DNA of 64,000 nucleotides from Enterorhabdus sp. P55 (GTDB lineage: Bacteria; Actinomycetota; Coriobacteriia; Coriobacteriales; Eggerthellaceae). Location: positions 1 through 64,000 of the forward strand of contig NZ_QWKK01000002.1 in assembly GCF_009911695.1 (NCBI RefSeq), in the 5' to 3' direction. Positions 7,303 to 16,095 of the stretch are shown here, one piece after another; the first letter of the stretch is position 1, and every line of letters starts with the position of its first letter. Below the pieces are notes generated by a model, which saw nothing but the letters and a program-made list of their open reading frames with translations, was not told the DNA's origin and did not search any database. Made by a program: the position numbers and the translations under genes.

Positions 7303-9101
7303 CAGGAGGCGGCTTTGGCCAGGATCTCCTTGTCCAGCTCTTGGAAGCGCGTGTGGTCGCCGAGGAATACGAGGTGCTCGATGCCTGGCCCCATCTTCTC
7401 CACGTAGTCGATGGCGCGTGCGACGCTATCCAGGTCGCCGGGATCCTCGAGAACGATCAGGGAATCCGATGCAGCGGCGCACGGGCCTGCGGTGAGCGCG
7501 TCGAAGGGATTCCAGATAGACGTGATGATGAGGTTGCGCGGTCGCTTCCCCTGCGTGACGATCCAGTCGTCGATGAGGCCGTTGGCGTCATAGGCGTCCT
7601 TGCCGCAGAACCGGATGACCTCAAGCCCCGCCTCGCGGAGCGGCTCCAGGCAGCTTTCGGGGAAGGACACGGTACCGCCGAGGACTATGAGGCGTCGGAA
7701 TGCGCCTGAGGTGAGCGCGGCGAGCGTTTCGGGCGCTATGATGCCGTCGTCATGGTTGAAGAAGAGGGGTGCTCGCTCGCCTTGCGAGAAGGGCAGCAGC
7801 GAGATGATGTCTCCGGTACAGCCGTCCCAGGTGATGACGGCGGTATCGCCCCATTGATCGGCTGCGCGGAAGGCTGCGAGCGCCAGCTCGTCGATCGTCG
7901 CCTTCTGCAGCAGGGTGACCTTACGCTCGCCGGCCTCGTCTTCGAGGGCGCTCGTGACGACGGGGGAGAGGCGGCATCCGCGGTCGAGCGCGATGACGTG
8001 AGACGCGCCGTATTGGCGTAGGGCATGGGCGGTCACGTCCGGGAGGCTCTCGCTCCGGGTGAGCAGGAGCGGGGCGTCGAGCGTGCTGCCGAGCCCGGCG
8101 CCGACCAGGCAGGCGGAGGCATCCTCGCCGGGGCAGATGATGACCGTGTCACTCGGACCCTCATGGCAGAGCTCGGCAAGCTTCACGGCGCTCCCGTAGC
8201 GGTCGTCTGCCGAAATGGTTCGCGTCAGTTCCTCGCGCGGGGACACGTCGCGGCCGAGCATATCGAAGACACGCTGCTCCGAGGAGGCCTTCCCGGTGTG
8301 GCCGCCGAGGACGCGGTAGATGCGGCAGACATCCTGCGCGCTGCCCATCAGGCGGGGATGCCCCTTTTCGATCCAGATGGCCTTATTGCACAGGCGCTCG
8401 ATCTGGTCATTATTGTGGGAGACGATGAGAACGGTGACCTCGTGTTCCTTGATGAGTTCTTGGATGCGGCGCTCGCACTTTTGCTGGAACATGAAGTCGC
8501 CGACCGAGAGCACCTCGTCGACGATGAGTATCTCCGGGACGATGATGGTGGCGATAGCGAAGGCGATGCGCGCCACCATGCCGGACGAGTAGTTCTTCAT
8601 GGGCATGTCGAGGAACTGCTCGACCTCCGCGAAGGCGACGATGTCGTCGAAGTGCTGCTCGATGAACTTCTTGGGATAGCCGAGGAGCGCTCCGTTGAGG
8701 TAGATATTCTCGCGAGCTGTGAGCTCGAGGTCGAAGCCGGCTCCGAGTTCGATGAGCGGGGCGATGTTGCCGTTGATGGTGCAGGTGCCAAGCGTGGGCT
8801 CAAGCACCCCTGCGACGATCTTGAGCAGGGTGGACTTGCCCGAGCCGTTGGTGCCGAGGATGCCGAAGACGTCACCCCTCCGTACTTCGAGGGACACGTC
8901 ATCGAGGGCTTTGAGCTCCTTGAAGCGCAGCTCGTGGCGAGCCAGCGCAATGGCGTACTCCTTCAGGTTGTTCAGCTGCTCGCTTGCCATGTTGAAGACC
9001 ATGGACACGTGGTCGACGGAGATCATGACCGGGCGCCCCGGCTCCTCCTCGAAGGAGGTAGCGAGGCACTGAAGCGAGGTGGTGTTAATGTTCTCGGCCA
9101 T
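7299..9101 (-). CDS. tagH: Teichoic acid/polysaccharide ABC exporter ATPase with C-terminal CWB2-like domain
   Basis: The 600-residue protein begins with a TagH/Wzt-type ATPase: Walker A GTNGSGKST (residues 83-91), signature YSSGM (171-175), Walker B ILIVDE (191-196), and H-loop His229. It energises polymer export with the permease encoded 14 bases upstream. Residues ~290-600 are unusual. They read as degenerate cell-wall-binding repeat 2 (CWB2) units: ISADDRYGSAVKLAE, then PLLLTRSESLPD, then RLIVLGGTVSFPESC, then VIRFCGKDAYDANGLI. CWB2 is normally found on secreted surface proteins, but this ATPase has no signal peptide. In Wzt proteins the same position holds a glycan-reading domain, so it may bind the lipid-linked polymer in the cytoplasm (inference). 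Confidence 0.88.
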   Translation of the reverse strand: MAENINTTSLQCLATSFEEEPGRPVMISVDHVSMVFNMASEQLNNLKEYAIALARHELRFKELKALDDVSLEVRRGDVFGILGTNGSGKSTLLKIVAGVLEPTLGTCTINGNIAPLIELGAGFDLELTARENIYLNGALLGYPKKFIEQHFDDIVAFAEVEQFLDMPMKNYSSGMVARIAFAIATIIVPEILIVDEVLSVGDFMFQQKCERRIQELIKEHEVTVLIVSHNNDQIERLCNKAIWIEKGHPRLMGSAQDVCRIYRVLGGHTGKASSEQRVFDMLGRDVSPREELTRTISADDRYGSAVKLAELCHEGPSDTVIICPGEDASACLVGAGLGSTLDAPLLLTRSESLPDVTAHALRQYGASHVIALDRGCRLSPVVTSALEDEAGERKVTLLQKATIDELALAAFRAADQWGDTAVITWDGCTGDIISLLPFSQGERAPLFFNHDDGIIAPETLAALTSGAFRRLIVLGGTVSFPESCLEPLREAGLEVIRFCGKDAYDANGLIDDWIVTQGKRPRNLIITSIWNPFDALTAGPCAAASDSLIVLEDPGDLDSVARAIDYVEKMGPGIEHLVFLGDHTRFQELDKEILAKAASC

Positions 9102-9115
9102 TCTTCTTCCTGTGG

Positions 9116-9901
9116 TTAGACGTAGAGGATGAACTTCTTCTCGTTCTTCTTGAAGACCACGAGGCCCAAGACGAGCATGACGAGGGCCATGCCGAGGCAG
9201 ACGAGGTTCTCACCCACGCCGGGAGTGTTGCCCCAGAGGGCAATGTCGCGGAAGTAGGTGACGTAGTGGTACATAGGGTTGAACGTCTCGAAGGCGAGCA
9301 TCCAGTCGGGCAGGATGTCGACGGGATAGAACAGGGGCGTGGCGTAGGTCCAGGCCGTGATGATGACGCTCCAGAAGTGCAGGACGTCGCGGAAGAACAC
9401 GGCGAGGGTGGCGAGGATGAGACCGATGCCCGCGCTGAAGATGGTCACGTAGAGGATGAGCAGGGGCAGCAGTAGCAGGTTCCACGTGGGCACGATGCGG
9501 AAGAACAGCATGACGAGCGCGACCGCGATGAGGGAGATGACGAAGTTCACGAGCGTGAACAGCACTTTCTCAAGGGGGAAGATGAGCTTCTCGATGCGGA
9601 TCTTCTTGATGAGCGGCGCCGAGTCGATGATGGAGCTCATGGCGCTGCTGGTGGAATCGGCCATGAGCGAGAAGATGGTGTTGCCCAGGATGAGATAGAG
9701 GGGGAAGTTCTCAATCTGGAAGCGGAAGAACGTGCTGAACACGGCGGAAAGCACGCACATCATGAGCAGGGGGTTGAGCACCGACCACGCGATGCCCAAG
9801 ACGCTGCGGCGATACTTGAGCTTGAAATCCTTGGTTACGAGGGACGTTATGGTGAACCAGTTGCGGTTGAGCGCCGCCTTGTCTGTTGCCGAAAAAGCCA
9901 T
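9116..9901 (-). CDS. tagG: ABC-2 type polysaccharide/teichoic acid export permease
   Basis: This 261-residue permease has the TagG/Wzm pattern: a cytoplasmic start with a KLKYRRSVLGIAWSVLNPLLMM motif, six membrane helices, and a short C-terminal KKNEKKFILYV tail. It forms the membrane channel of the exporter with the ATPase encoded immediately downstream. The ATG has GAGGAG three bases before it. Wzm/TagG-type systems export fully built, lipid-linked polymers, so this pair is the likely exit route for the teichoic-type polymer made by this locus. Confidence 0.92.
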   Translation of the reverse strand: MAFSATDKAALNRNWFTITSLVTKDFKLKYRRSVLGIAWSVLNPLLMMCVLSAVFSTFFRFQIENFPLYLILGNTIFSLMADSTSSAMSSIIDSAPLIKKIRIEKLIFPLEKVLFTLVNFVISLIAVALVMLFFRIVPTWNLLLLPLLILYVTIFSAGIGLILATLAVFFRDVLHFWSVIITAWTYATPLFYPVDILPDWMLAFETFNPMYHYVTYFRDIALWGNTPGVGENLVCLGMALVMLVLGLVVFKKNEKKFILYV

Positions 9902-10046
9902 GGGCTCCTCAATGGGTCGAATCGGGCATTACTTCTATTCTATCGCAGCCCATGGAAAAGGTGCCTATTTCGAGAAAAACAGCAGGGGGAGAGCAATGCT
10001 GGTATCCTTAACGTTAGGCAAACAGCGTCAGATTTGAGGAGGAGCG

Positions 10047-11141
10047 GTGGTCGTCGAGTGCCCCGAGGAGCGTCAGGTTCCCAAGGTGAGCCTGCTGGTG
10101 CCCGTTTACAACGTCGAGCGGTACCTGCGGGAGTGCCTGGAGTCCGCGCGGCGCCAAACGCTTGCAGACATTGAGGTCATCTGCGTGAACGACGGCTCGA
10201 CGGACGGCTCGCGTGCCATCATCGAGGAGTTTCTCAATGTTGACCAGCGGTTTCGCGTCATCGATAAGGAGAACTCGGGCTACGGGGCGTCGATGAACCG
10301 AGGCCTTGGGGAGGCACGGGGCGAGTTTGTGGGAATCCTGGAGTCAGACGACTTCCTGGATGCCGATGCGCTTGAGGTGCTCTATGACGCGGCGCAGGCG
10401 GCAAGCGCCGAGGTGGCTAAGGCCGACTTCTACCTGCACTGGTCCGAGCCCGCTCCGCGCGATGAGCGATTCGGTTGGGTGGAGGAGGGTCTGGGCGGCG
10501 TGGTCGATCCCCGCGATTACCGAGAAGTGTTCTTCCGCAAGCCCTCCATCTGGTCGGCGCTATACAGACGCTCTTTTTTGGAGGAGAACGACATTCGTTT
10601 TCTTGAGACGCCGGGGGCCTCATACCAGGACTCTGCCTTCAACTTCAAGGTGTGGGCATGCGCTCGTCGTGTGGTTCTGGTCGACAGAGCCTTCCTGCAC
10701 TACCGACAGGACAACGAGGCCTCGTCGGTGAACTCGCCGGGTAAGGTATACTGCGTGTGCGATGAGTACGCTGAGATGCTCCGCTATGTGGAGGAGCGGG
10801 GGCTTGACGAGGGCTTCTTCTTGCCGGTCATCGCCAAGATGCGCTACGACTCCTATATGTGGAACTTCGAGCGCCTGACGCCTGCGCTGCGCGAGGGCTT
10901 CGCGCAGCGCATGGCGGAGGACTTCCGTCGTGAGGATGAGGCGGACATGGTCGACTTCTCGCTGTTTGAGCCCTGGAAGATCCCCGAGCGTCAGGCGGTA
11001 ATCGATGATGCTGCCGCCTTCTGCGCACTGCGGGCGACAGGGGAGCGCGACGGCAAGCTGGCCATCCTCGTCCGTTGCTGGCGGGCGGGCGGTCCTGCCT
11101 TGGTCGTCCAGGTGCTGAAGCGCCGTCTGGGACGCGGATAG
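10047..11141 (+). CDS. Family 2 glycosyltransferase (EpsJ/LicD-locus type)
   Basis: This 364-residue GT2 has KVSLLVPVYNVERYLRECLES, VCVNDGSTDGS-like ICVNDGSTDG and the ESDDFLDADAL metal site, with a C-terminal acceptor domain (PGASYQDSAFNFKVW). The same SYQDN/SYQDS pattern recurs in the GT2 at 17282, so the two are paralogues. The GTG start follows GAGGAGGAGCG with a short spacer, a spacing shared by other genes here. It is the first gene of a plus-strand run divergent from tagGH. Confidence 0.85.
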   Translation: MVVECPEERQVPKVSLLVPVYNVERYLRECLESARRQTLADIEVICVNDGSTDGSRAIIEEFLNVDQRFRVIDKENSGYGASMNRGLGEARGEFVGILESDDFLDADALEVLYDAAQAASAEVAKADFYLHWSEPAPRDERFGWVEEGLGGVVDPRDYREVFFRKPSIWSALYRRSFLEENDIRFLETPGASYQDSAFNFKVWACARRVVLVDRAFLHYRQDNEASSVNSPGKVYCVCDEYAEMLRYVEERGLDEGFFLPVIAKMRYDSYMWNFERLTPALREGFAQRMAEDFRREDEADMVDFSLFEPWKIPERQAVIDDAAAFCALRATGERDGKLAILVRCWRAGGPALVVQVLKRRLGRG

Positions 11142-11152
11142 GGGGGGGCGCT

Positions 11153-12316
11153 GTGCCACGCGTGTCTGTCGTGATCCCCGTCTACGGCGTGGAGGACTAC
11201 CTGGCTCTGAGCGTTGCCTCGGTGCGCCAGCAGACGCTCGAGGACATCGAGATCATCTGCGTGAACGACGGCTCCCCGGACGGGTCGCGCGACATTCTCG
11301 CGCTCCTCGAGGCCGTTGACCCCCGCATCGTGGTGGTCGACAAGCCCAACGGTGGACTCTCGTCAGCCCGCAATGCGGGCATTGATCGTGCGACGGGAGA
11401 GTACCTGTGCTTTCTCGACGCCGATGATCTCATGGATGAGGGGGCTTGCAGGGCGATAGCCGATGCCTTTGAGCGGACGGGTGCTGACGTGGTTACCTAT
11501 GGCGCCTCCCCCTATCCGTTGTTTCGCGGCTACCCTTGGCTTGAGCGGGTGCTCAGCCCGCGTGATGCGGTGTATGGGGAGTTCACGCCTGCGTTGCTAT
11601 TCGACGAGGCGTCCCATCCGTTCGTGTGGCGAACGGCGCTCAGGCGGTCTTTCCTCGTCGATTCAGCTTTGCGGTTTGACGAGGATCTGGCCTATGGGGA
11701 GGATGAGGTCTTCCACTTCGCCCTCTATCCGCGATCCTCGCAGACGGTGCTCATCTCCGATAAGCTGATCCGCTACCGGGTGGCTCGTGGGGGGTCGCTC
11801 ATGGATGGGCAGCGCGGTGATCTTGCCCGGAGGGTGGAAGAGCACCTGGCTATCGTCGGGTGCGTTCTTCGCGACTGGGGTGACGGGGGGTTTCTGGTGC
11901 CTTGGGGACAGGAACTCTTCGATTGGTCGGCTGAGTTCCTGCTGCTCGACTTGCTGACACTTCCCGAAGCTGCGCGTCTGGAGTCGGCGTCGTCGTTGCA
12001 CGAGCTGTGGGTCGAGGCGTTTGGCGAGGAGAGCGCCTGTCGCCTTGCCGTCGCGTCGCGGTTCCACGTGCTGGCGCGTCCGATCGCCTGCAACAGGGGC
12101 AAGCTGCCCGGCGGTCGCGTGGCGAAGGCGCGCTACTACCTGAGTCGTCTCACGCCGGCTCGGCTCGCCAAGGTGCTTCGCGGGCGTCTGCGTGCCCGCC
12201 GAGCTTCTGCTCCCAGTGCCGTTGAGCAGGCAACCTGGGAGGCCGAGGACGCCCGTCATCGTCAGGAGGCCCTTCAGTTTCTGCGCGCAGAGGCGGTAGC
12301 TCCTCGAATTCCGTAG
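11153..12316 (+). CDS. Family 2 glycosyltransferase
   Basis: The 387-residue protein opens with PRVSVVIPVYGVEDYLALSV, followed by ICVNDGSPDGS and FLDADDLMDEGA, a standard GT2 nucleotide and metal-binding set. The C-terminal half holds a FVWRTALRRSFLVDSALRF.EDLAYGEDEVF acceptor region typical of capsule/teichoic GT2 enzymes. GTG 11153 is chosen because the frame upstream lies inside the previous gene; an eight-G run precedes it as a G-rich ribosome site. It follows the preceding GT2 by 11 bases, so both are co-transcribed. Donor and linkage are unknown. Confidence 0.82.
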   Translation: MPRVSVVIPVYGVEDYLALSVASVRQQTLEDIEIICVNDGSPDGSRDILALLEAVDPRIVVVDKPNGGLSSARNAGIDRATGEYLCFLDADDLMDEGACRAIADAFERTGADVVTYGASPYPLFRGYPWLERVLSPRDAVYGEFTPALLFDEASHPFVWRTALRRSFLVDSALRFDEDLAYGEDEVFHFALYPRSSQTVLISDKLIRYRVARGGSLMDGQRGDLARRVEEHLAIVGCVLRDWGDGGFLVPWGQELFDWSAEFLLLDLLTLPEAARLESASSLHELWVEAFGEESACRLAVASRFHVLARPIACNRGKLPGGRVAKARYYLSRLTPARLAKVLRGRLRARRASAPSAVEQATWEAEDARHRQEALQFLRAEAVAPRIP

Positions 12317-12365
12317 CTCTGTGTTATCGTGTAAGCGAAGGTTTCTCCTTGAGAAGGGGTAAGTC

Positions 12366-13496
12366 GTGGGTTTTCTTGAGAAGATAAAGAGCGTTCTTCC
12401 GGTATCCTCGCGTTCGTTTCACGCTTATGAGCGGGAGTTGAGCCAGAAGCTTGATTCTCTTGAGGTGATGATGCGAGTACTAGGGGATCGGCTTGCTGCT
12501 TTTGAGGAGGGTGAACGCGAGATTTCCAAGCGTGTCGAGCAGTCCTATTGGGATATTACGGGAAACATTGACTACAAATTCGAAAAGCTTACTTTGCCAA
12601 CGCTTCAGAAGATAGAGGGTACGCTCGATGCTCACGATGCGTTTGTTTCGGCTCATCTTTGGGATCAGTATCGCAATGAGGACGAGACTGAAGAAGAGGC
12701 CCGACTTCGCTTTTTCAAGAGCATCCCCCCCGCTAAAGGTGCACTGAGGGCTCATCAGACGGCGAGCGCCCAGCTTCTTCGTGAGTTTGACGCGCTTTGC
12801 CGTGATAACGGGCTGAGATATTGGATCGAGTTCGGCACACTTCTGGGGGCGGTGCGACATGGCGGGTTCGTACCTTGGGACGACGATCTCGATGTCGGAA
12901 TGGTCCGACCTGATCTAGAGAGACTGAGAAAGGTGGCGCAACGCGACGATCGATATCGTATTACGGAGGTATTTGACGCGGCGGTCCATTGCCGTCAGAT
13001 TCGCTTTAGGTACGCTGACGAAGGCAAGCCGTTCTTCATCGACCTTTTCGTTTATGATTTCGTACCTTCTAATTCCAAAACCTTGCTTAAGGCTTACGGC
13101 GAGATTCGCTTGGCTATGGTGGAAGCCATGAGGGGTGATTCCCGGCTTGACGCCTGGCATGCTGCCACCTTCGCTCAGGTTGAGGAGAGTCCGGATATCA
13201 ATGCTGCCTTCGAAGAGGGCAACCACGCGCTTCGCTCCCTCGGTTTTGGGTGTAATGAAGAGGAGGCTCGAGGCCTGGCGTGGGGGATAGAGAACATGGA
13301 TGGGGGAGCAGCGTATCCCTGGTCGCTATTTCCCATAAATGATGTGTTCCCCCTTCGTCGCTTGCATTTTGAGGGCGTTGAGTGCTTTGTGCCCAACAAT
13401 CCCGAAGGAATGCTTACGCGCGTTTACGGCGACTACCTTCTTTTTCCGAAAGATATAAGAACCCATTACAAACATGTGTCGCTTGAGGATGAGTAG
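12366..13496 (+). CDS. licD: LicD-family phosphotransferase with N-terminal coiled-coil region
   Basis: Residues ~135-376 are a LicD domain, with the signature EFGTLLGAVRHGGFVPWDDD at about 155-175 and a second DLFVYDF block. LicD enzymes move phosphocholine (or a similar phospho-group) from a CDP-activated donor to a sugar of a surface polymer. The first ~110 residues are charged and heptad-like (coiled coil), possibly for membrane or partner docking. The GTG start follows GAGAAGGGG. The gene is clearly lower in GC than the genes before it. Two CDP-donor-making LicCA proteins are encoded later in the window. Exact transferred group is inferred. Confidence 0.86.
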   Translation: MGFLEKIKSVLPVSSRSFHAYERELSQKLDSLEVMMRVLGDRLAAFEEGEREISKRVEQSYWDITGNIDYKFEKLTLPTLQKIEGTLDAHDAFVSAHLWDQYRNEDETEEEARLRFFKSIPPAKGALRAHQTASAQLLREFDALCRDNGLRYWIEFGTLLGAVRHGGFVPWDDDLDVGMVRPDLERLRKVAQRDDRYRITEVFDAAVHCRQIRFRYADEGKPFFIDLFVYDFVPSNSKTLLKAYGEIRLAMVEAMRGDSRLDAWHAATFAQVEESPDINAAFEEGNHALRSLGFGCNEEEARGLAWGIENMDGGAAYPWSLFPINDVFPLRRLHFEGVECFVPNNPEGMLTRVYGDYLLFPKDIRTHYKHVSLEDE

Positions 13497-13509
13497 AACT
13501 TCACCGGCG

Positions 13510-14973
13510 CTAGGAGAAATGAAGGAAAACTGCCCCCAGCTCTGCCCAACCGATGAGGGCCATGAGGGCCATGAACGCCTGAGGGGGCACCTTTTCTAAG
13601 GGGGTCTTCCATCGAGGAAGAAGGGCGAAGAGGGCAAGGAACACTGCTGGGATGAGGTAGCGCGACTGGTAATAATCCAAGGCGACGCTCTTGTAGTCCC
13701 ATAGGGCGATGAAAGTGATGAAGCCGGTCAGGCAGGCGATGACAAGCATTGTGACTCGTTGCCATGCTTTGATTTTGACCAAGGGGCTTGAGTCGAAGAG
13801 GAATCCAAGGAAGAGAAGCGCTGCGCTGAGCATCCAGATTCTTGGAATAAGGACTACCGGCGGAACAAACGATCCATGCATGAGGGGCCATCCGAGGTTT
13901 CCCCCGAAGAACATACTCAGGTAGAAGACGCCTCGCTCAGTTGCGGTGTTCATTATGCATGGCCAAAGGTCGGCGAGCTGGCCGTTCGTAAGTAGATTAT
14001 TAAGCGTCTCGCCATATCCGCGTGAGGCAATGAAGAAAACAGCGGCCATCAAGGCTATCGCGAAAATGCCCGGAAGAGCTAGTCTCAGTTTCCTACTCCC
14101 TATCTTGGGATAAAGCAAGAGCGCGGTGAGCACGAGGATGAGATAAACGTATTTGCAAACGGCGATGAGAGCGATGAATGCGATAAGCTGGATCCAGTGG
14201 ATCGGCCGTATTCTCTCCGGTGGAAGGGAGAGCATACGGATGAGCTGTACGACGAAACAGAGTGCGCCTATATTGCACAGAACGTCTGCGGAGCATGATG
14301 CCTCCTGCTGGAGCAAGAGGGGGTTAAGGAGGAAGACGCTTGCCGCCCTTTTTCCAAAGGGAAGCGTCTTGAGCATCCAGGCGGCGGCTCCAAGGTAGAC
14401 CAATCCGTCAGCGAGTCGGCAGACAAAGAGCATGAAGAACCCGTTGACATTGAGGAGCTTGCCGAGCGATGCAATGGCAGAGGGTATCAAGTAATTGATC
14501 GTTGAATAGGCGCTGGCGGTAAAGTCCGTCGGCTTCACGTCGTCGTAAGAGAATGGCGAAAAGAGGAGCTCTCCCATTGCGGTATAGCCTTCGATCCATT
14601 CATAGGCATCAGGCAATTGGGAAGGAACGAGTAGCTCGCTCATACTTTGATTGTTGAACACGCGATTGATATGCGTGAATTCGTCGGGGATGGTGAAGGG
14701 TGGTATGAAGATGGCGTAACCGCAGAGCAAGGGAAGAGCGATAAAGAAGAAACAAAGTGAAGTGCTGTGGCGAACTTTGCCCCAGAGGCGTGCGGGGATG
14801 ATTAGGGAGGAGGCCAAGAAGACCCCGGCCATTGCGAGACAAAGCGTGTCGGCGTTCTCGAACGTGGGATCTAGGTAGACTTGACTGCCTAGAAGGCTAA
14901 TGCCGGCAATGGAGAGAGCTGCGTAGGCGGCGCAGAGTGTTGGCGTCTTCAGTCGCGAAAACTCAGGATGCAT
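13510..14973 (-). CDS. DUF2142-type polytopic membrane protein
   Basis: The 487-residue protein has about ten to twelve hydrophobic helices. It carries the DUF2142 hallmark in the first long outer loop, PPFTIPDEFTHINRVFN (a PDE..H motif similar to GT-C enzymes). DUF2142 proteins occur in polysaccharide loci and are suspected lipid-linked-sugar transferases; no reaction is proven. Codon use is AT-rich compared with the flanking high-GC genes. It is convergent with licD (13 bases apart) and 20 bases downstream of the acyltransferase, with which it may be co-transcribed. Confidence 0.78.
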   Translation of the reverse strand: MHPEFSRLKTPTLCAAYAALSIAGISLLGSQVYLDPTFENADTLCLAMAGVFLASSLIIPARLWGKVRHSTSLCFFFIALPLLCGYAIFIPPFTIPDEFTHINRVFNNQSMSELLVPSQLPDAYEWIEGYTAMGELLFSPFSYDDVKPTDFTASAYSTINYLIPSAIASLGKLLNVNGFFMLFVCRLADGLVYLGAAAWMLKTLPFGKRAASVFLLNPLLLQQEASCSADVLCNIGALCFVVQLIRMLSLPPERIRPIHWIQLIAFIALIAVCKYVYLILVLTALLLYPKIGSRKLRLALPGIFAIALMAAVFFIASRGYGETLNNLLTNGQLADLWPCIMNTATERGVFYLSMFFGGNLGWPLMHGSFVPPVVLIPRIWMLSAALLFLGFLFDSSPLVKIKAWQRVTMLVIACLTGFITFIALWDYKSVALDYYQSRYLIPAVFLALFALLPRWKTPLEKVPPQAFMALMALIGWAELGAVFLHFS

Positions 14974-14993
14974 GGGGCCTGTTCTCCTCGGAT

Positions 14994-16010
14994 CTAGGGG
15001 ACAAGGTTTCTGATGAGGGGAATCTTCTTAATTATGAGGACAAGCATAAGCGCGCTTGCGTAAATGATAAACGGGCATACAAGCCGCACAAACATGCTTG
15101 CGGGGGAGACCTCTCCGAGTCCAAAAATGAGGTAGTCGAGAAGAATCTTATGAATGAGATAGATGCCGAAGCCGCAGCCGGCGATGGAGGCGATGGCTGC
15201 AGCATGGCGCTCGAGGAAGATATATGACGGGATTTGCTTGAAAGCCAAGAAAACAGCAACGGAGGGGAAGAAAGCGAAGACAGTGTTGTAGTCAAAGAGA
15301 ACTCTCACGGTGAAGCCCGCCTCGTAGGAGGCCTGGTAGGTGTATGCGTAGCGAAGCGCCAGGAACAGGATGCCGAGCGCATAGCAGGTAAGGCGACTTT
15401 TGCGAGAGATGCTCTGGGTGGCAAGAAGGTATCCGAGTATCGCATAGGTGACGAAGCCGCCAGCGACGGGCAAGTTAAATGCTCCCGACCAGGGAAGATC
15501 GAGGGCCTGGCAGAAATAAGGGATGAAAAACGTGAGCAGAAAAGAGGTGATTACCAGGTACCACAGCGCCTTGGTGCTCTGAGCCAAAAGGGAAAGAATG
15601 GGCATGGCTAGAGTGATAGAAATGATGGCGAAAAAGAACCAGTAGATTGGTTCGATAGAGCAGTTCATGAAATCTGTGAGGAAGCCAAGGATGCTTAGGG
15701 AACTGCCTCCTGCGATACATCGGATAAGGTAGATGATGCCTGACCAAGCAACGAAGGGGATGAGGAGCTTCTTCATCCGTCGTTTGAGAAAGGTCTTCGT
15801 GTCATATTTCGCTCGATACTCCATGTTGTTTGCCCCGGTAAGCATGAAGAAGATGGGAACGGCCCAGTACATGACGACCTCGACGGCAAGCGCCTGATCC
15901 CATGCCGCTCCTGGCTGGAAGGAGTGGACGAGCGTGTTGCAATGGAGGCAGACTACGGCGAAGCATGCAAAGATGGTGAGCAGGTCAAAGTATAGAATTC
16001 TTTTTGCCAC
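14994..16010 (-). CDS. Acyltransferase family 3 (OafA-like) membrane protein
   Basis: This 338-residue protein has about ten membrane helices. It shows acyltransferase-3 features: the N-terminal RILYFDLLTIFACFAVVCLHC helix, a histidine in the first helix region, and the PIFFMLTGANNME segment followed by a KRRMKKLLIP basic loop. Such enzymes O-acetylate or otherwise acylate surface glycans. GTG 16010 is preferred over TTG/ATG-type starts at 16034 because TGGAGG lies 4 bases upstream. It shares an AT-rich divergent promoter region with the GT2 at 16096. The acyl group and acceptor are unknown. Confidence 0.8.
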   Translation of the reverse strand: MAKRILYFDLLTIFACFAVVCLHCNTLVHSFQPGAAWDQALAVEVVMYWAVPIFFMLTGANNMEYRAKYDTKTFLKRRMKKLLIPFVAWSGIIYLIRCIAGGSSLSILGFLTDFMNCSIEPIYWFFFAIISITLAMPILSLLAQSTKALWYLVITSFLLTFFIPYFCQALDLPWSGAFNLPVAGGFVTYAILGYLLATQSISRKSRLTCYALGILFLALRYAYTYQASYEAGFTVRVLFDYNTVFAFFPSVAVFLAFKQIPSYIFLERHAAAIASIAGCGFGIYLIHKILLDYLIFGLGEVSPASMFVRLVCPFIIYASALMLVLIIKKIPLIRNLVP

Positions 16011-16041
16011 GGTGCCTCCAGACGATGCAAGCAATAGTGGC

Positions 16042-16049
16042 AGTATAAT
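16042..16049. promoter_or_regulatory. Overlapping divergent -10 elements
   Basis: AGTATAAT contains TATAAT on the plus strand and TATACT on the minus strand. It lies in the AT-rich space between the acyltransferase (minus) and the next GT2 (plus). No clear -35 boxes are visible. Confidence 0.38.
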
Positions 16050-16095
16050 AACAGGTTATATTGCGTAATTATTAGTGTCGAATGGTAGGAGAATG

